NCBI GenBank assembly: GCA_934747335.1 | Contig: CAKVGS010000005.1 | Coordinates: 33,852-97,851 of the forward strand | Direction of reading: 5' to 3' | Source: an uncultured Candidatus Melainabacteria bacterium | GTDB taxonomy: Bacteria; Cyanobacteriota; Vampirovibrionia; Gastranaerophilales; Gastranaerophilaceae | Length of the DNA stretch: 64,000 bases | Shown: positions 17,356 through 24,837 of the stretch, one piece after another | How the letters are laid out: each line of letters opens with the position of its first letter | Numbering within the stretch: the first letter of the stretch is position 1 | Notes under the pieces: model-generated | What the model saw: only the letters and a program-made list of their open reading frames with translations | Told to the model about the DNA's origin: nothing | Database searches by the model: none | Translations under genes and position numbers: made by a program

Positions 17356-18480
17356 TTATAAATCCCTAGATTTGTAGAACATTATAATAGCGAATAAAAA
17401 CGCCAACGGTGGAATTGCAGCCGTCGCAAGCGGCGGTAAAACACCTTTTTCTGCCAATAAATCAAAGAAAGGCAGAGTTATATAGTACACAAAGATACAG
17501 CCAATTGCAATCGTAAAGCCGATTAATCTTTGTTCACGCGGTTTGCTGAAACCTAATAAGCATCCCATAACAGCTAAAAGTACGCAAACAAACGGGTGGA
17601 AGAATCTTTGATAATACTTATTTGCCATCAACCTGTAATCTTCATCTAAGTTTTCTTTTTTCAACAAATCAACGTATTTTTTTAAATTTTTATTATCAAT
17701 ATCTCTATCTTTTTTGGTCGAATTAATCATAATTGTATATGCATCATTTGCATCTTCGCCATTTAAGATATAAGCTTTGTCATGCTTTGTGATTTTTCTA
17801 AAGATACCATCTTCGTTGATATCATAAGATGTTACGTTATCTAAAACCCAACTTGGTTCACCGTTTGGGTTAACTCCTTTATGACCGATTTCTCCAACTA
17901 AAATATTATCTAAACCATGTAAATCATTGAAAACTTGCTTTGAAAAATTCATGACAATAACGTCATTCATTTCACCTTCAAAAAATCTTGAGACTATTAC
18001 AGCTTGCTCAGGATGGTCGTTTTCATCTTTTTTTGTGTAAATATATTGGGTTAGCATTTGCCCGCCCTTAATTTCTTCCAACTTTTGACAAGTATACGGA
18101 ATCCATTTGTCATAAGTTACGAAACAAAGATATGTTACGATAAAACTCAATACTAAAAGCGGACGCAATATTCTTGAAAAAGACATGCCAACGGCTCTGA
18201 AAATAGTTAATTCAGAGTCTTTACTTAATTTGTCAAACGTAAATAATGAACCCAACAATAAACCTACTGGAAACGCTTTACCAAGAATTTTAGGCATTTC
18301 ATAAATCAAAACAAGAACGCCTGTTTTTGGAGTGTAAGCACCTTCCAAAACTTTTTTAATCGTATTCAAAAGCATTTCAGGCGCAATCCAAACGATTGTA
18401 AACAGCATGATTGCTACAATAGTTGTAATTAAAACTTGTGTAAAAATATATCTGTCATAAACAGTAAAAGGCTTTTTCAT
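17356..18480 (-). CDS. LptF/LptG-family LPS export permease
   Basis: 374 aa with the YjgP/YjgQ architecture: a membrane block at residues about 12-120 (three helices), a periplasmic beta-jellyroll of about 150 residues, and a second block of three helices at 300-370. Conserved sequence includes VGLLLGSLFTFDKLSKDSEL and RFFHPFVCVLLAVMGCLLGF. It moves lipopolysaccharide from the inner membrane to the Lpt bridge. Only one such permease is seen, which suits a homodimer as proposed for other lineages with a single LptF/G. It directly follows lptB (1-base gap), which supplies the ATPase. Confidence 0.9.
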   Translation of the reverse strand: MKKPFTVYDRYIFTQVLITTIVAIMLFTIVWIAPEMLLNTIKKVLEGAYTPKTGVLVLIYEMPKILGKAFPVGLLLGSLFTFDKLSKDSELTIFRAVGMSFSRILRPLLVLSFIVTYLCFVTYDKWIPYTCQKLEEIKGGQMLTQYIYTKKDENDHPEQAVIVSRFFEGEMNDVIVMNFSKQVFNDLHGLDNILVGEIGHKGVNPNGEPSWVLDNVTSYDINEDGIFRKITKHDKAYILNGEDANDAYTIMINSTKKDRDIDNKNLKKYVDLLKKENLDEDYRLMANKYYQRFFHPFVCVLLAVMGCLLGFSKPREQRLIGFTIAIGCIFVYYITLPFFDLLAEKGVLPPLATAAIPPLAFLFAIIMFYKSRDL

Positions 18481-18481
18481 A

Positions 18482-19207
18482 CTAGAGCTTGAAGTCCTTT
18501 CCTAAATAGAATTCTTTGGCAACAGGGTCATTTGCAACATCCGTACTCTTACCTTGAATTTTGATTTTACCGTCAAAAATCACATAAGCTCGGTCTGTAA
18601 TGGAAAGAGTCGCTTTAGGGTTGTGGTCAGTAATTAAAACTCCTAAGCCTTTTTCCTCAGATATTTTTCTTATATTGTCTTTAATTTCACCAATTGCAAT
18701 AGGGTCAATACCGGCAAACGGTTCATCTAAAAGCATGAAATCAGGACTCGCAGCAAGGGCGCGCGCGATTTCAACACGTCGTCTTTCACCACCTGATAAA
18801 GCTACTGCCGGAGATTTCCTAAGCTTCATAACACCAAATTCAGTTAACAATTCTTCAAGCTTCTTCTTCTTTTCATTAACTGTTAATTTATCATTCATTT
18901 CTAAAACCAATTGAATGTTATCTTCAACTGTCAATTTCCTAAAAATTGAATTTTCTTGCGGAAGATAACCAATACCGGCTTTTGCACGTAAATTCATCGG
19001 CCATGCCGTAATATCTTTTCCGTCAATAAATACGTTTCCTGTATTTGGTTTAACTAAACCAACAATCATATAGAAAGTAGTAGTTTTTCCGGCTCCATTC
19101 GGACCAAGCAAACAAACAACTTCGCCTTTATCCATAAAGAAACTTACGTCGTTTACAACGCTTCTATCCCCATATATTTTAACTAAATTTTTTGCTTCGA
19201 TTCTCAT
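18482..19207 (-). CDS. lptB: LPS export ABC transporter ATP-binding protein
   Basis: 241 aa ABC ATPase: Walker A GPNGAGKTTTF, Q-loop LPQENSIF, signature LSGGERRRVEIARAL, Walker B FMLLDEPFAGIDP, and the H-loop in ITDHNPK. The GYLPQE.SIFRKLTVEDNI stretch is typical of LptB. The start at 19207 has GGGAATAAGA immediately upstream; an ATG 13 codons earlier is less likely. It powers the LptF/G permease encoded next to it. The operon continues to the NAGPA-family gene. Confidence 0.95.
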   Translation of the reverse strand: MRIEAKNLVKIYGDRSVVNDVSFFMDKGEVVCLLGPNGAGKTTTFYMIVGLVKPNTGNVFIDGKDITAWPMNLRAKAGIGYLPQENSIFRKLTVEDNIQLVLEMNDKLTVNEKKKKLEELLTEFGVMKLRKSPAVALSGGERRRVEIARALAASPDFMLLDEPFAGIDPIAIGEIKDNIRKISEEKGLGVLITDHNPKATLSITDRAYVIFDGKIKIQGKSTDVANDPVAKEFYLGKDFKL

Positions 19208-19283
19208 TCTTATTCCCCAATGCTGTATCTCTATATAATACAACAAAATAAATTTAGATGAAAGAATTATAAAAATTTACTAA

Positions 19284-19650
19284 TGTCGTTCGCTGATGGC
19301 GCAAGCCCTTCTCTTTGGGAGAGAGTAGAAAATCAAGTTGAGCCACGCGAAACTTTGATTTTCGGATGAGGGTTCAAACCGTAAGGCAATTTTTACTTAT
19401 TATTTTGTAAAACCCTCTCCCTAGCCCTCTCCCTCGGAGAGGGAATAACCTAAACTCGTTCACTGATTGCGCTAGCGACCTCCATTAATATGAAGGTCGC
19501 AGTTGTGCGAACGTGAGTGAGCTACAAATGCGGGTGGGTTACGACTTTTTAAGACTCTTCTATACCACCCTCATCAGCTCTTCGGGCAGCTTCTCCCCTC
19601 TAAGGAGAAGCGGTAGAATGCGCCAAATCAGCACAAATGACGGCTTCGCC
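19284..19650. repeat. Long direct repeat, upstream of prepilin gene (family D)
   Basis: About 367 bp that match 20709-21202 in block order: TTCTCTTTGGGAGAG, GTAGAAAATCAAGTTGAGCC, CCTCTCCCTCGGAGAGGGAA, GCGACCTCCAT, ATGCGGGTGGGTTACGA, CACCCTCATCAG and GGAGAAGCGGTAGA. With its partner it brackets the prepilin gene. The gap 19208-19795 otherwise holds no credible gene; an 84-codon frame through the repeat is rejected. Confidence 0.85.
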
Positions 19651-19795
19651 ATCGAAGGGAGCTCTGATGAAGGTGATACAAACACAGCAAAACAACAATT
19701 TCAACAACTCTCACCTCAAACCCTTGCAAGCTGCACAAAATATGTTATAATTAAATTACAGATTTGAATTTATTATTGAATAAGGAGAGTATTAT

Positions 19796-20623
19796 ATGAA
19801 ACATGGTTTTACACTGGCAGAAGTGTTAATAACTTTGGGTATTATCGGTGTAGTTGCAGCATTATCAGCACCAAGCTTGGTCCAAAACGCAAGTTCTGCA
19901 CAAGTAGGACCAAAATTGGCAAAAGCTATATCAACATTTGAAACAGCAAACGAAAACTTATTGCAAGAAGCAAGTGCGACAAGAATCGCAAATTCCGGAG
20001 CAACAGAAGGCAGTGGGAATGATATTCAGCAAAATTATATCGTTAACCTTTCTAAATATATGAAAATTGCCTATTTAAATGAAGGAGAAGGTAGTTCAAA
20101 ATATGCTTCTATGATAAAAAATTACAATGGTTCAGCTATAAAAAACCCCGGAGATACTAGTTCCAATTCAAACTCTAACTCTAACGGAGGGCTTGTTGAC
20201 AAAGTTAGTTTTGACAAATTTCTACCAGACTTGGTGGGGCTAAAAACAGATGAAGCAGTAAAACATTTGGGCCTTACAAAAGATGGCATGTTATTTGCAA
20301 TTGCACTAAATACAACTCCTGCAAACTTACAACAGATCGCCGTTGACAAAGATGGTAACGTTGTTGGTAACGCAAATGATGTATCTCCTGCTCACCAAAC
20401 ACAATATGGCACAGTGCTTATTGATGTTAACGGAAAGGCCAAGCCAAACAGGATTGGTAAAGACGTATTTTTATTTAGGATGATGGAGGATGGAACATTA
20501 TCACCTTATGGTGCAGGAGGACTATGGAACACCGGCACTGATAAATGTAACGCAAGTGAAGTTACAACAGGTAATACTTGCGGAGCGTCAATCTTAGAAA
20601 ATGACAGAAAAGTTATTTACTAA
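19796..20623 (+). CDS. Type IV pilin-like / pseudopilin with N-terminal methylation motif
   Basis: 275 aa. MKHG|FTLAEVLITLGIIGVV is a class III prepilin signal with a four-residue leader, Gly at -1 and Glu at +5, followed by the hydrophobic assembly helix. The globular part contains a low-complexity Ser/Asn run (residues about 122-130), DKDGNVVGN, and two C-terminal cysteines about 11 residues apart (DKC.......TC) that could form the usual C-terminal disulfide loop. GGAGAG lies 9 bases before the ATG and a hairpin terminator follows, so it is a one-gene unit. It is bracketed by long direct repeats. Pilus versus type II secretion role cannot be told. Confidence 0.85.
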   Translation: MKHGFTLAEVLITLGIIGVVAALSAPSLVQNASSAQVGPKLAKAISTFETANENLLQEASATRIANSGATEGSGNDIQQNYIVNLSKYMKIAYLNEGEGSSKYASMIKNYNGSAIKNPGDTSSNSNSNSNGGLVDKVSFDKFLPDLVGLKTDEAVKHLGLTKDGMLFAIALNTTPANLQQIAVDKDGNVVGNANDVSPAHQTQYGTVLIDVNGKAKPNRIGKDVFLFRMMEDGTLSPYGAGGLWNTGTDKCNASEVTTGNTCGASILENDRKVIY

Positions 20624-20638
20624 TAAGTATAATAAAGA

Positions 20639-20677
20639 AAAATAGCTTGAGTATAAAAATACTCAGGCTATTTTTTT
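20639..20677 (+). terminator. Rho-independent terminator after prepilin gene
   Basis: AAATAGC.TGAGTAT pairs with ATACTCAGGCTATTT around an AAAA loop, followed by a run of seven T. It lies 16 bases after the stop codon. Confidence 0.88.
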
Positions 20678-20708
20678 GCCATCTCATGCACCACCCCTCT
20701 CTGTATAA

Positions 20709-21202
20709 GTCCTTCACCAATGGCACAAGCCCCTCTCTTTGGGAGAGGGTAGAAAATCAAGTTGAGCCACGCGAAACTTAGATTTTCGGGTGAGGGTTCA
20801 AGCCGCAAGGCAATTTTTTATTTGTATACTTATTGTTTTGTAAATCCATCACCCTAACCCTCTCCCTCGGAGAGGGAATAACCTAAAGGCGTTCACTGAT
20901 TGCGTTAGCGACCTCCATGAATAGGGAGGTCGCAGTTGTTGGCAAGGCTCTGCCGAGCCATACAAATGCGGGTGGGTTACGATTTTTAGACTATTCTATG
21001 CCACCCTCATCAGAGCTCCGCTCAGCTTGTCTTGGATTATTCGGGCGAGCATAACATTCTAATAACAAAAAATCCTAACGGATTTTAGTAGTTATTTCCA
21101 TGTTAAATGCTCTTACGGGCTTACGCCCTACCGAAAACCCGCTCTTCCCTCAAGGGAGAAGCGGTAGAGATGCATCAAATTAGCACAAGTAACAGCTTCG
21201 CT
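20709..21202. repeat. Long direct repeat, downstream of prepilin gene (family D) with ~114-bp insertion
   Basis: Second copy of the 19284-19650 repeat in the same orientation. Relative to that copy it carries extra sequence at about 21029-21142 (starts TTGGATTATTCGGGCGAGC, includes CTTACGGGCTTACGCCCTAC) that splits the CAGCTT / CTCTTCCCTC junction. The gap 20624-21261 contains only the terminator and this repeat. Confidence 0.82.
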
Positions 21203-21261
21203 TAAATTTATTTGAAAAATTTTCCAATAAATTATAAAATACATTTATAAGGAAAATTCAC

Positions 21262-22245
21262 TTGAAATACAAACAGCTTACAAAAGAACAAATTTTAATA
21301 TCACTAGACAGGCTAACACGTTTTAAGCCGACTAAAGAAAAATACTTGCGCGTTTTTTTTGACATAATTTTGAACAATATTATAGAACCCAAGTACAAAA
21401 AAACGGAATTAGAAACTTTTGATACAGAAATAATTAGGGATTTAGCAGTTGAAGTACTAAACGGCTCATTGGATGAAACTTCCACAAACAATATAAATAC
21501 AAAATTATTAAATTACGAAAATTCTATTTTCAACAATGATGAGCAAACACAAGTTCTGCTAAACAACAACATACATTACGATTCAGCAATAAAGCTTATT
21601 GATGAAAATTGTGTAGTAAATTTGCGTTGGCTAAAATCTTTAGCCGAAGATGCAGATTTAAAACTCATGCGAGAAGAACACTATTTGAAATTTCCGATAG
21701 AAAAAGTCTTATTAGTAGAAGGTTTGACAGAAGAGACATTATTGCCGGCATTCTCAAAATTCTTAGGGCATGACTTTTACCAAAAAGGGATTCAGGTAAT
21801 TCCTGCGGGAGGGAAAAGTCAAGTCGTTAAGATGTATTATAAATTATCAGAAGAGTTAAAGCTACCTATATTTGTACTTCTTGATAAAGATGCAGAAGAA
21901 AATATTGCACAAATTAAACCAAAATTAAGAAATTGCGATAAAATCCATCTCGTTTCTTGCGGAGAGTTTGAAGATTTGTTGCCAAAATCTCTTATTATAA
22001 AAACTATAAACAAGCATTTGGAAAATTTTAACTCAATTAGCGAACAAGATTTTGAAGAAGGAATTCCAAATGCAAAAAATTTAGAAAATATTTTCAAAAC
22101 AAAAGGTTTACACGAGTTTAAAAAAGCTGAATTTGCAAAACTGGTAAGAACAAATATTACAGAAAACACGGACGTTTCGGACGAAATAAAAGAAATTATT
22201 AAAGAAATATCAAACAAAACTCTTGACAGTCAATTTTGTTCCTGA
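21262..22245 (+). CDS. Stand-alone OLD-family TOPRIM nuclease-like protein
   Basis: 327 aa from a TTG start preceded by AAGGA. Residues about 152-260 form a TOPRIM domain of the OLD/RecF type: VLLVEGLTEETLLPAF (conserved Glu), GIQVIPAGGKSQVVKMY, FVLLDKDAEE (DxD) and CGEFEDLL. Full OLD nucleases carry an N-terminal ABC-type ATPase; here the first 140 residues are helical, with no Walker A or B. It may act as a nuclease subunit or a truncated anti-phage-type effector. The gene stands alone between repeats and a tRNA gene, a typical accessory setting. The domain call is firm; the activity is inferred. Confidence 0.75.
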   Translation: MKYKQLTKEQILISLDRLTRFKPTKEKYLRVFFDIILNNIIEPKYKKTELETFDTEIIRDLAVEVLNGSLDETSTNNINTKLLNYENSIFNNDEQTQVLLNNNIHYDSAIKLIDENCVVNLRWLKSLAEDADLKLMREEHYLKFPIEKVLLVEGLTEETLLPAFSKFLGHDFYQKGIQVIPAGGKSQVVKMYYKLSEELKLPIFVLLDKDAEENIAQIKPKLRNCDKIHLVSCGEFEDLLPKSLIIKTINKHLENFNSISEQDFEEGIPNAKNLENIFKTKGLHEFKKAEFAKLVRTNITENTDVSDEIKEIIKEISNKTLDSQFCS

Positions 22246-22330
22246 TACTATAAATCTTGTGGTTAATCCACAGCCGAAGTATAAAAGGTTTTTGATAAAT
22301 AAATAGTTTTTACAAATTTTATAAAAATTT

Positions 22331-22403
22331 GCGCTTGTAGCTCAGCAGGTAGAGCACTCCCCTTTTAAGGGATAGGTCGCGCGTTCGAATCGCGCCAAGC
22401 GCA
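22331..22403 (+). tRNA. tRNA-Lys (anticodon TTT)
   Basis: 73 nt without encoded CCA. Acceptor GCGCTTG pairs with CAAGCGC; D-arm GCTC..GAGC; anticodon stem CTCCC/GGGAT with loop CTTTTAA placing TTT at 34-36; T-arm GCGCG TTCGAAT CGCGC. Discriminator base A. One mismatch (C27-T43) at the base of the anticodon stem. Confidence 0.95.
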
Positions 22404-22432
22404 ATTTTTTTTGTCAATTTTACTAAAGTTAA

Positions 22433-22517
22433 GCGCAAGCATTATTGTACTTCACCAGCTAGAGAGTCCCCTTTTTGAGGGATAGGTCGTGCTTTGTACC
22501 GAATCGCGCCAAGCGCA
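22433..22517 (+). pseudogene. Degenerate tRNA-Lys copy 1 in 113-bp tandem repeat
   Basis: Retains the CCCCTTTTTGAGGGATAGGTCG anticodon-arm region in altered form and a perfect 3' end GAATCGCGCCAAGCGCAA. The T-arm has an insertion (GTGCTTTGTACCGAATC) and the acceptor 5' side reads GCGCAAGC instead of GCGCTTG, so a cloverleaf cannot close normally. The flanking TTTTTTGTCAATTTTA..AAAGTTAA is part of the repeated unit. Confidence 0.75.
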
Positions 22518-22545
22518 ATTTTTTTGTCAATTTTATTAAAGTTAA

Positions 22546-22630
22546 ACGCAAGCATTATTGTACTTCACCAGCTAGAGAGTCCCCTTTTTGTGGGATAGGT
22601 CGTGCTTTGTACCGAATCGCGCCAAGCGCA
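22546..22630 (+). pseudogene. Degenerate tRNA-Lys copy 2 in 113-bp tandem repeat
   Basis: Nearly identical to the copy at 22433, offset by 113 bp; differences are single bases (CTTTTTGTGGGAT for CTTTTTGAGGGAT). It shares the same T-arm insertion, so the two degenerate copies arose by duplication after the insertion occurred. Confidence 0.75.
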
Positions 22631-22659
22631 ATTTTTTTTGTCTATACACTTTTAATAGA

Positions 22660-22712
22660 AAAACCCTCACCCTAGCCCTCTCCCTTGGAGAGGGAATAAC
22701 TCAAGTCGTTCA
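22660..22712. repeat. Partial family D repeat
   Basis: AAAACCCTCACCCTAGCCCT, then CTCCCTTGGAGAGGGAATAA and CTCAAGTCGTTCA match the middle block of the repeats at 19284 and 20709. The interval 22246-22792 consists of the tRNA gene, its two degenerate copies and this fragment. Confidence 0.75.
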
Positions 22713-22792
22713 TTTTTTGATAAAAAAAACCAATCTTTTATTACAAACATATTCATGCTAAAATCCTTATATAAAATTTTAGAGGAGTAATA

Positions 22793-23617
22793 ATGAAAGT
22801 TCTTGTAACAGGTGCTAAAGGCATGCTTGGGCAGGATTTATGTCCGATTTTAGAAGATTACGGTTTTGAAGCAATAGAAACAGACTGTGACACCCTTGAT
22901 ATCACAAACGAATTAATGGTGCACAAGGTTTTTGATGATAAAAGCCCCGATTATGTAGTACATTGTGCGGCTTACACCAATGTTGATAAAGCCGAAGAAG
23001 ATTTGGAAACAGCTTCAAAAATTAATGTACAAGGTACAGAATATATTGCCAAAGCTTGTGCAAAGCACGATATTCCGCTTTTATACATATCAACTGACTA
23101 TGTTTTTAACGGAAAAAAACAAACACCTTATTTAACGACTGATATTCCAAGCCCTATTAATAATTACGGATTTACAAAATATCAGGGTGAAGAAATTATC
23201 AAAAAATTATGTGATAAATACTATATTACAAGAACAAGTTGGCTTTATGGTCACCATGGCAAAAATTTTGTCGAAACAATGATATCACTAAAAGATAAAG
23301 ATGTTCTAAAAGTTGTTGACGACCAAATAGGCTGCCCTACTTGGACAGTAGAACTTGCAACCGCAATTACGGGACTTTTGCAAACAGAAAATTATGGAAC
23401 ATACCATGTTTGCGGTTCAGGCTCAACCAGTTGGTACGGTTTTGCAAAAGAAATATTTGATTATCTCAATTTGGATGTTAATTTACAACCTTGCGAAACT
23501 TTAGAGTTTCCAAGACCTGCAAAGCGCCCTCATTACAGCGTAATGGAAAACAACAAAATTTGCAGATTTTGGAAAGATGCGCTCCACGATTATTTAGATT
23601 TGAGAATAGAGGAATAA
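22793..23617 (+). CDS. rmlD: dTDP-4-dehydrorhamnose reductase
   Basis: Last step of dTDP-L-rhamnose synthesis, NAD(P)H-dependent. The 274-aa SDR fold has VLVTGAKGMLGQDL (GxxGxxG), HCAAYTNVDKAEED, STDYVFNG and the catalytic YGFTK (YxxxK). GRTSW-like RTSWLYG and DDQIGCPTW are RmlD hallmarks. It is preceded by AGGAG and followed after one base by dxr, so these are co-transcribed despite unrelated pathways. rmlA lies 4 kb downstream; rmlB and rmlC are not in the window. Confidence 0.95.
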   Translation: MKVLVTGAKGMLGQDLCPILEDYGFEAIETDCDTLDITNELMVHKVFDDKSPDYVVHCAAYTNVDKAEEDLETASKINVQGTEYIAKACAKHDIPLLYISTDYVFNGKKQTPYLTTDIPSPINNYGFTKYQGEEIIKKLCDKYYITRTSWLYGHHGKNFVETMISLKDKDVLKVVDDQIGCPTWTVELATAITGLLQTENYGTYHVCGSGSTSWYGFAKEIFDYLNLDVNLQPCETLEFPRPAKRPHYSVMENNKICRFWKDALHDYLDLRIEE

Positions 23618-23618
23618 A

Positions 23619-24734
23619 ATGAAAAAGAAAATAAGTATATTAGGTTCAACAGGCTCAATCGGCAGACAAGCTCTTGAAGTAATCGAAAAACTTCAGGATA
23701 AGTTTGAAATTATAGCTTTAACGGCGGGTGCCAATACCGAACTTTTGAACGAACAAATAAAAAAGTTTAAACCAAAATATGCTTATGCAGAAAAAATAAA
23801 CGAAATTGTTGGCGCTAAGCCTTTGAGTTTGGAAGAAATTTGCTCAAACAAAGAAAATGATATCATTTTGGTAGCTGTTTCGGGCAGAATAGGTTTAAGA
23901 CCAACAATCACAGCTATTAACAATGGAATTGATATTGCTTTGGCAAACAAAGAAACGCTTGTCATGGCAGGTGATATTGTCATGCCATTAGCGAAAGAAA
24001 AAGGCGTAAAAATTGTTCCAGTTGACAGTGAACATTGCGCAATTCACCAGTGTATCAAAAACGTTACTCAGGTTGACAAATTAATAATTACGGCCTCAGG
24101 CGGGCCATTTTTGAAGAAAACGGTAGAAGACATGAAAAATGCTACTGTTGAACAAGCTTTAGCGCATCCTCGTTGGAATATGGGACGTAAGATTACGGTT
24201 GACAGTGCAACTCTTATGAACAAAGGCTTAGAAGTTATTGAAGCGCATCATTTGTTTGGTATGGATTATGACGACATTCAAGTTGTTGTTCACCCTCAAA
24301 GTATTGTGCATTCTGCCATTGAATACGTTGATGGAAGCGTTATTGCACAATTGGGATTGCCAAGCATGCACATTCCTATTCAGTACGCAATTACTTATCC
24401 CGAAAGATACGAAGGCATAAAATCAAAAAGTTTCAACTTTGCTGAAATTGCACATTTGGATTTCGAAGAACCTGATTGGGATAAATTTAAAGCTCTCAAA
24501 TTAGCGTATAACGCAGGCAGAGTAGGTGGTTCAGCAACTGTTTGTTTGAATGCCTCAAACGAAGAAGCCGTATTTGCATTTTTAAAAGGTCAAATAAAAT
24601 TATTTGATATTATTGAGTCTGTTGAAAAAATGATGGCAGAGCACAAGGTAATAAAATCACCTGATTTAGATGAAATTTTCGCAATAGACGAAGAAATTCG
24701 ACACAAAACCAAAGAATTATTTAAGGTTTTATAG
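23619..24734 (+). CDS. dxr: 1-deoxy-D-xylulose 5-phosphate reductoisomerase
   Basis: First committed step of the MEP isoprenoid pathway, NADPH and divalent-metal dependent. The 371-aa protein has the NADPH motif ILGSTGSIGRQALEVI, LANKETLVMAG, the metal site VPVDSEHCAIHQC, ITASGGPF, HPRWNMGRKITVDSATLMNKGLE, and VVHPQSIVHS. These are complete and correctly ordered. ispF begins at the far end of the window, so the pathway is present in the organism. Start ATG follows GAGGAATAAA within the rmlD operon. Confidence 0.98.
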   Translation: MKKKISILGSTGSIGRQALEVIEKLQDKFEIIALTAGANTELLNEQIKKFKPKYAYAEKINEIVGAKPLSLEEICSNKENDIILVAVSGRIGLRPTITAINNGIDIALANKETLVMAGDIVMPLAKEKGVKIVPVDSEHCAIHQCIKNVTQVDKLIITASGGPFLKKTVEDMKNATVEQALAHPRWNMGRKITVDSATLMNKGLEVIEAHHLFGMDYDDIQVVVHPQSIVHSAIEYVDGSVIAQLGLPSMHIPIQYAITYPERYEGIKSKSFNFAEIAHLDFEEPDWDKFKALKLAYNAGRVGGSATVCLNASNEEAVFAFLKGQIKLFDIIESVEKMMAEHKVIKSPDLDEIFAIDEEIRHKTKELFKVL

Positions 24735-24792
24735 TGTAAATGTAACAATCTTTTAAAATTTCGTTACAAACTAGCAACTTTTATTGTTCAGC

Positions 24793-24813
24793 GTACTTTA
24801 ATTAGATGTAGGA
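24793..24813 (+). promoter_or_regulatory. Weak copy of the shared TACTTTA-TATGTAAGA promoter box
   Basis: TACTTTAATTAGATGTAGGA matches the box TACTTTATATATATGTAAGA at 16 of 20 positions, including both ends. Upstream lie ATGTAACAATC (24739) and TTCGTTACAAA (24761), related to the TTTGTWACAAA dyad. If this is the -10 region, transcription begins close to 24812-24818, which favours the TTG at 24838 as the start of the following gene. Confidence 0.5.
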
Positions 24814-24837
24814 ATGTATTGTCATGGTAGGTCTTAT

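Noticed and set aside
19513..19767. 84-codon frame MSELQMRVGYDF.. before the prepilin gene
   Set aside because: It runs through the family D direct repeat, has no ribosome site, and its sequence equals translated repeat blocks that recur without the frame at 20709-21202.
22475..22675. 66-codon frame over the tRNA tandem repeat
   Set aside because: The frame is a by-product of two near-identical 113-bp units; the encoded peptide repeats itself accordingly.
22331..22712. Possible CRISPR array because of regularly spaced repeats
   Set aside because: The units are 113-bp tRNA-derived direct tandem repeats with no short repeat/unique spacer pattern, and no cas gene is near.
19284..22712. Prophage or integrative element between lptB and rmlD
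   Set aside because: No integrase, phage structural gene or tRNA-duplicating attachment site beyond the tandem pseudo-tRNAs; only a prepilin and a TOPRIM gene are present.
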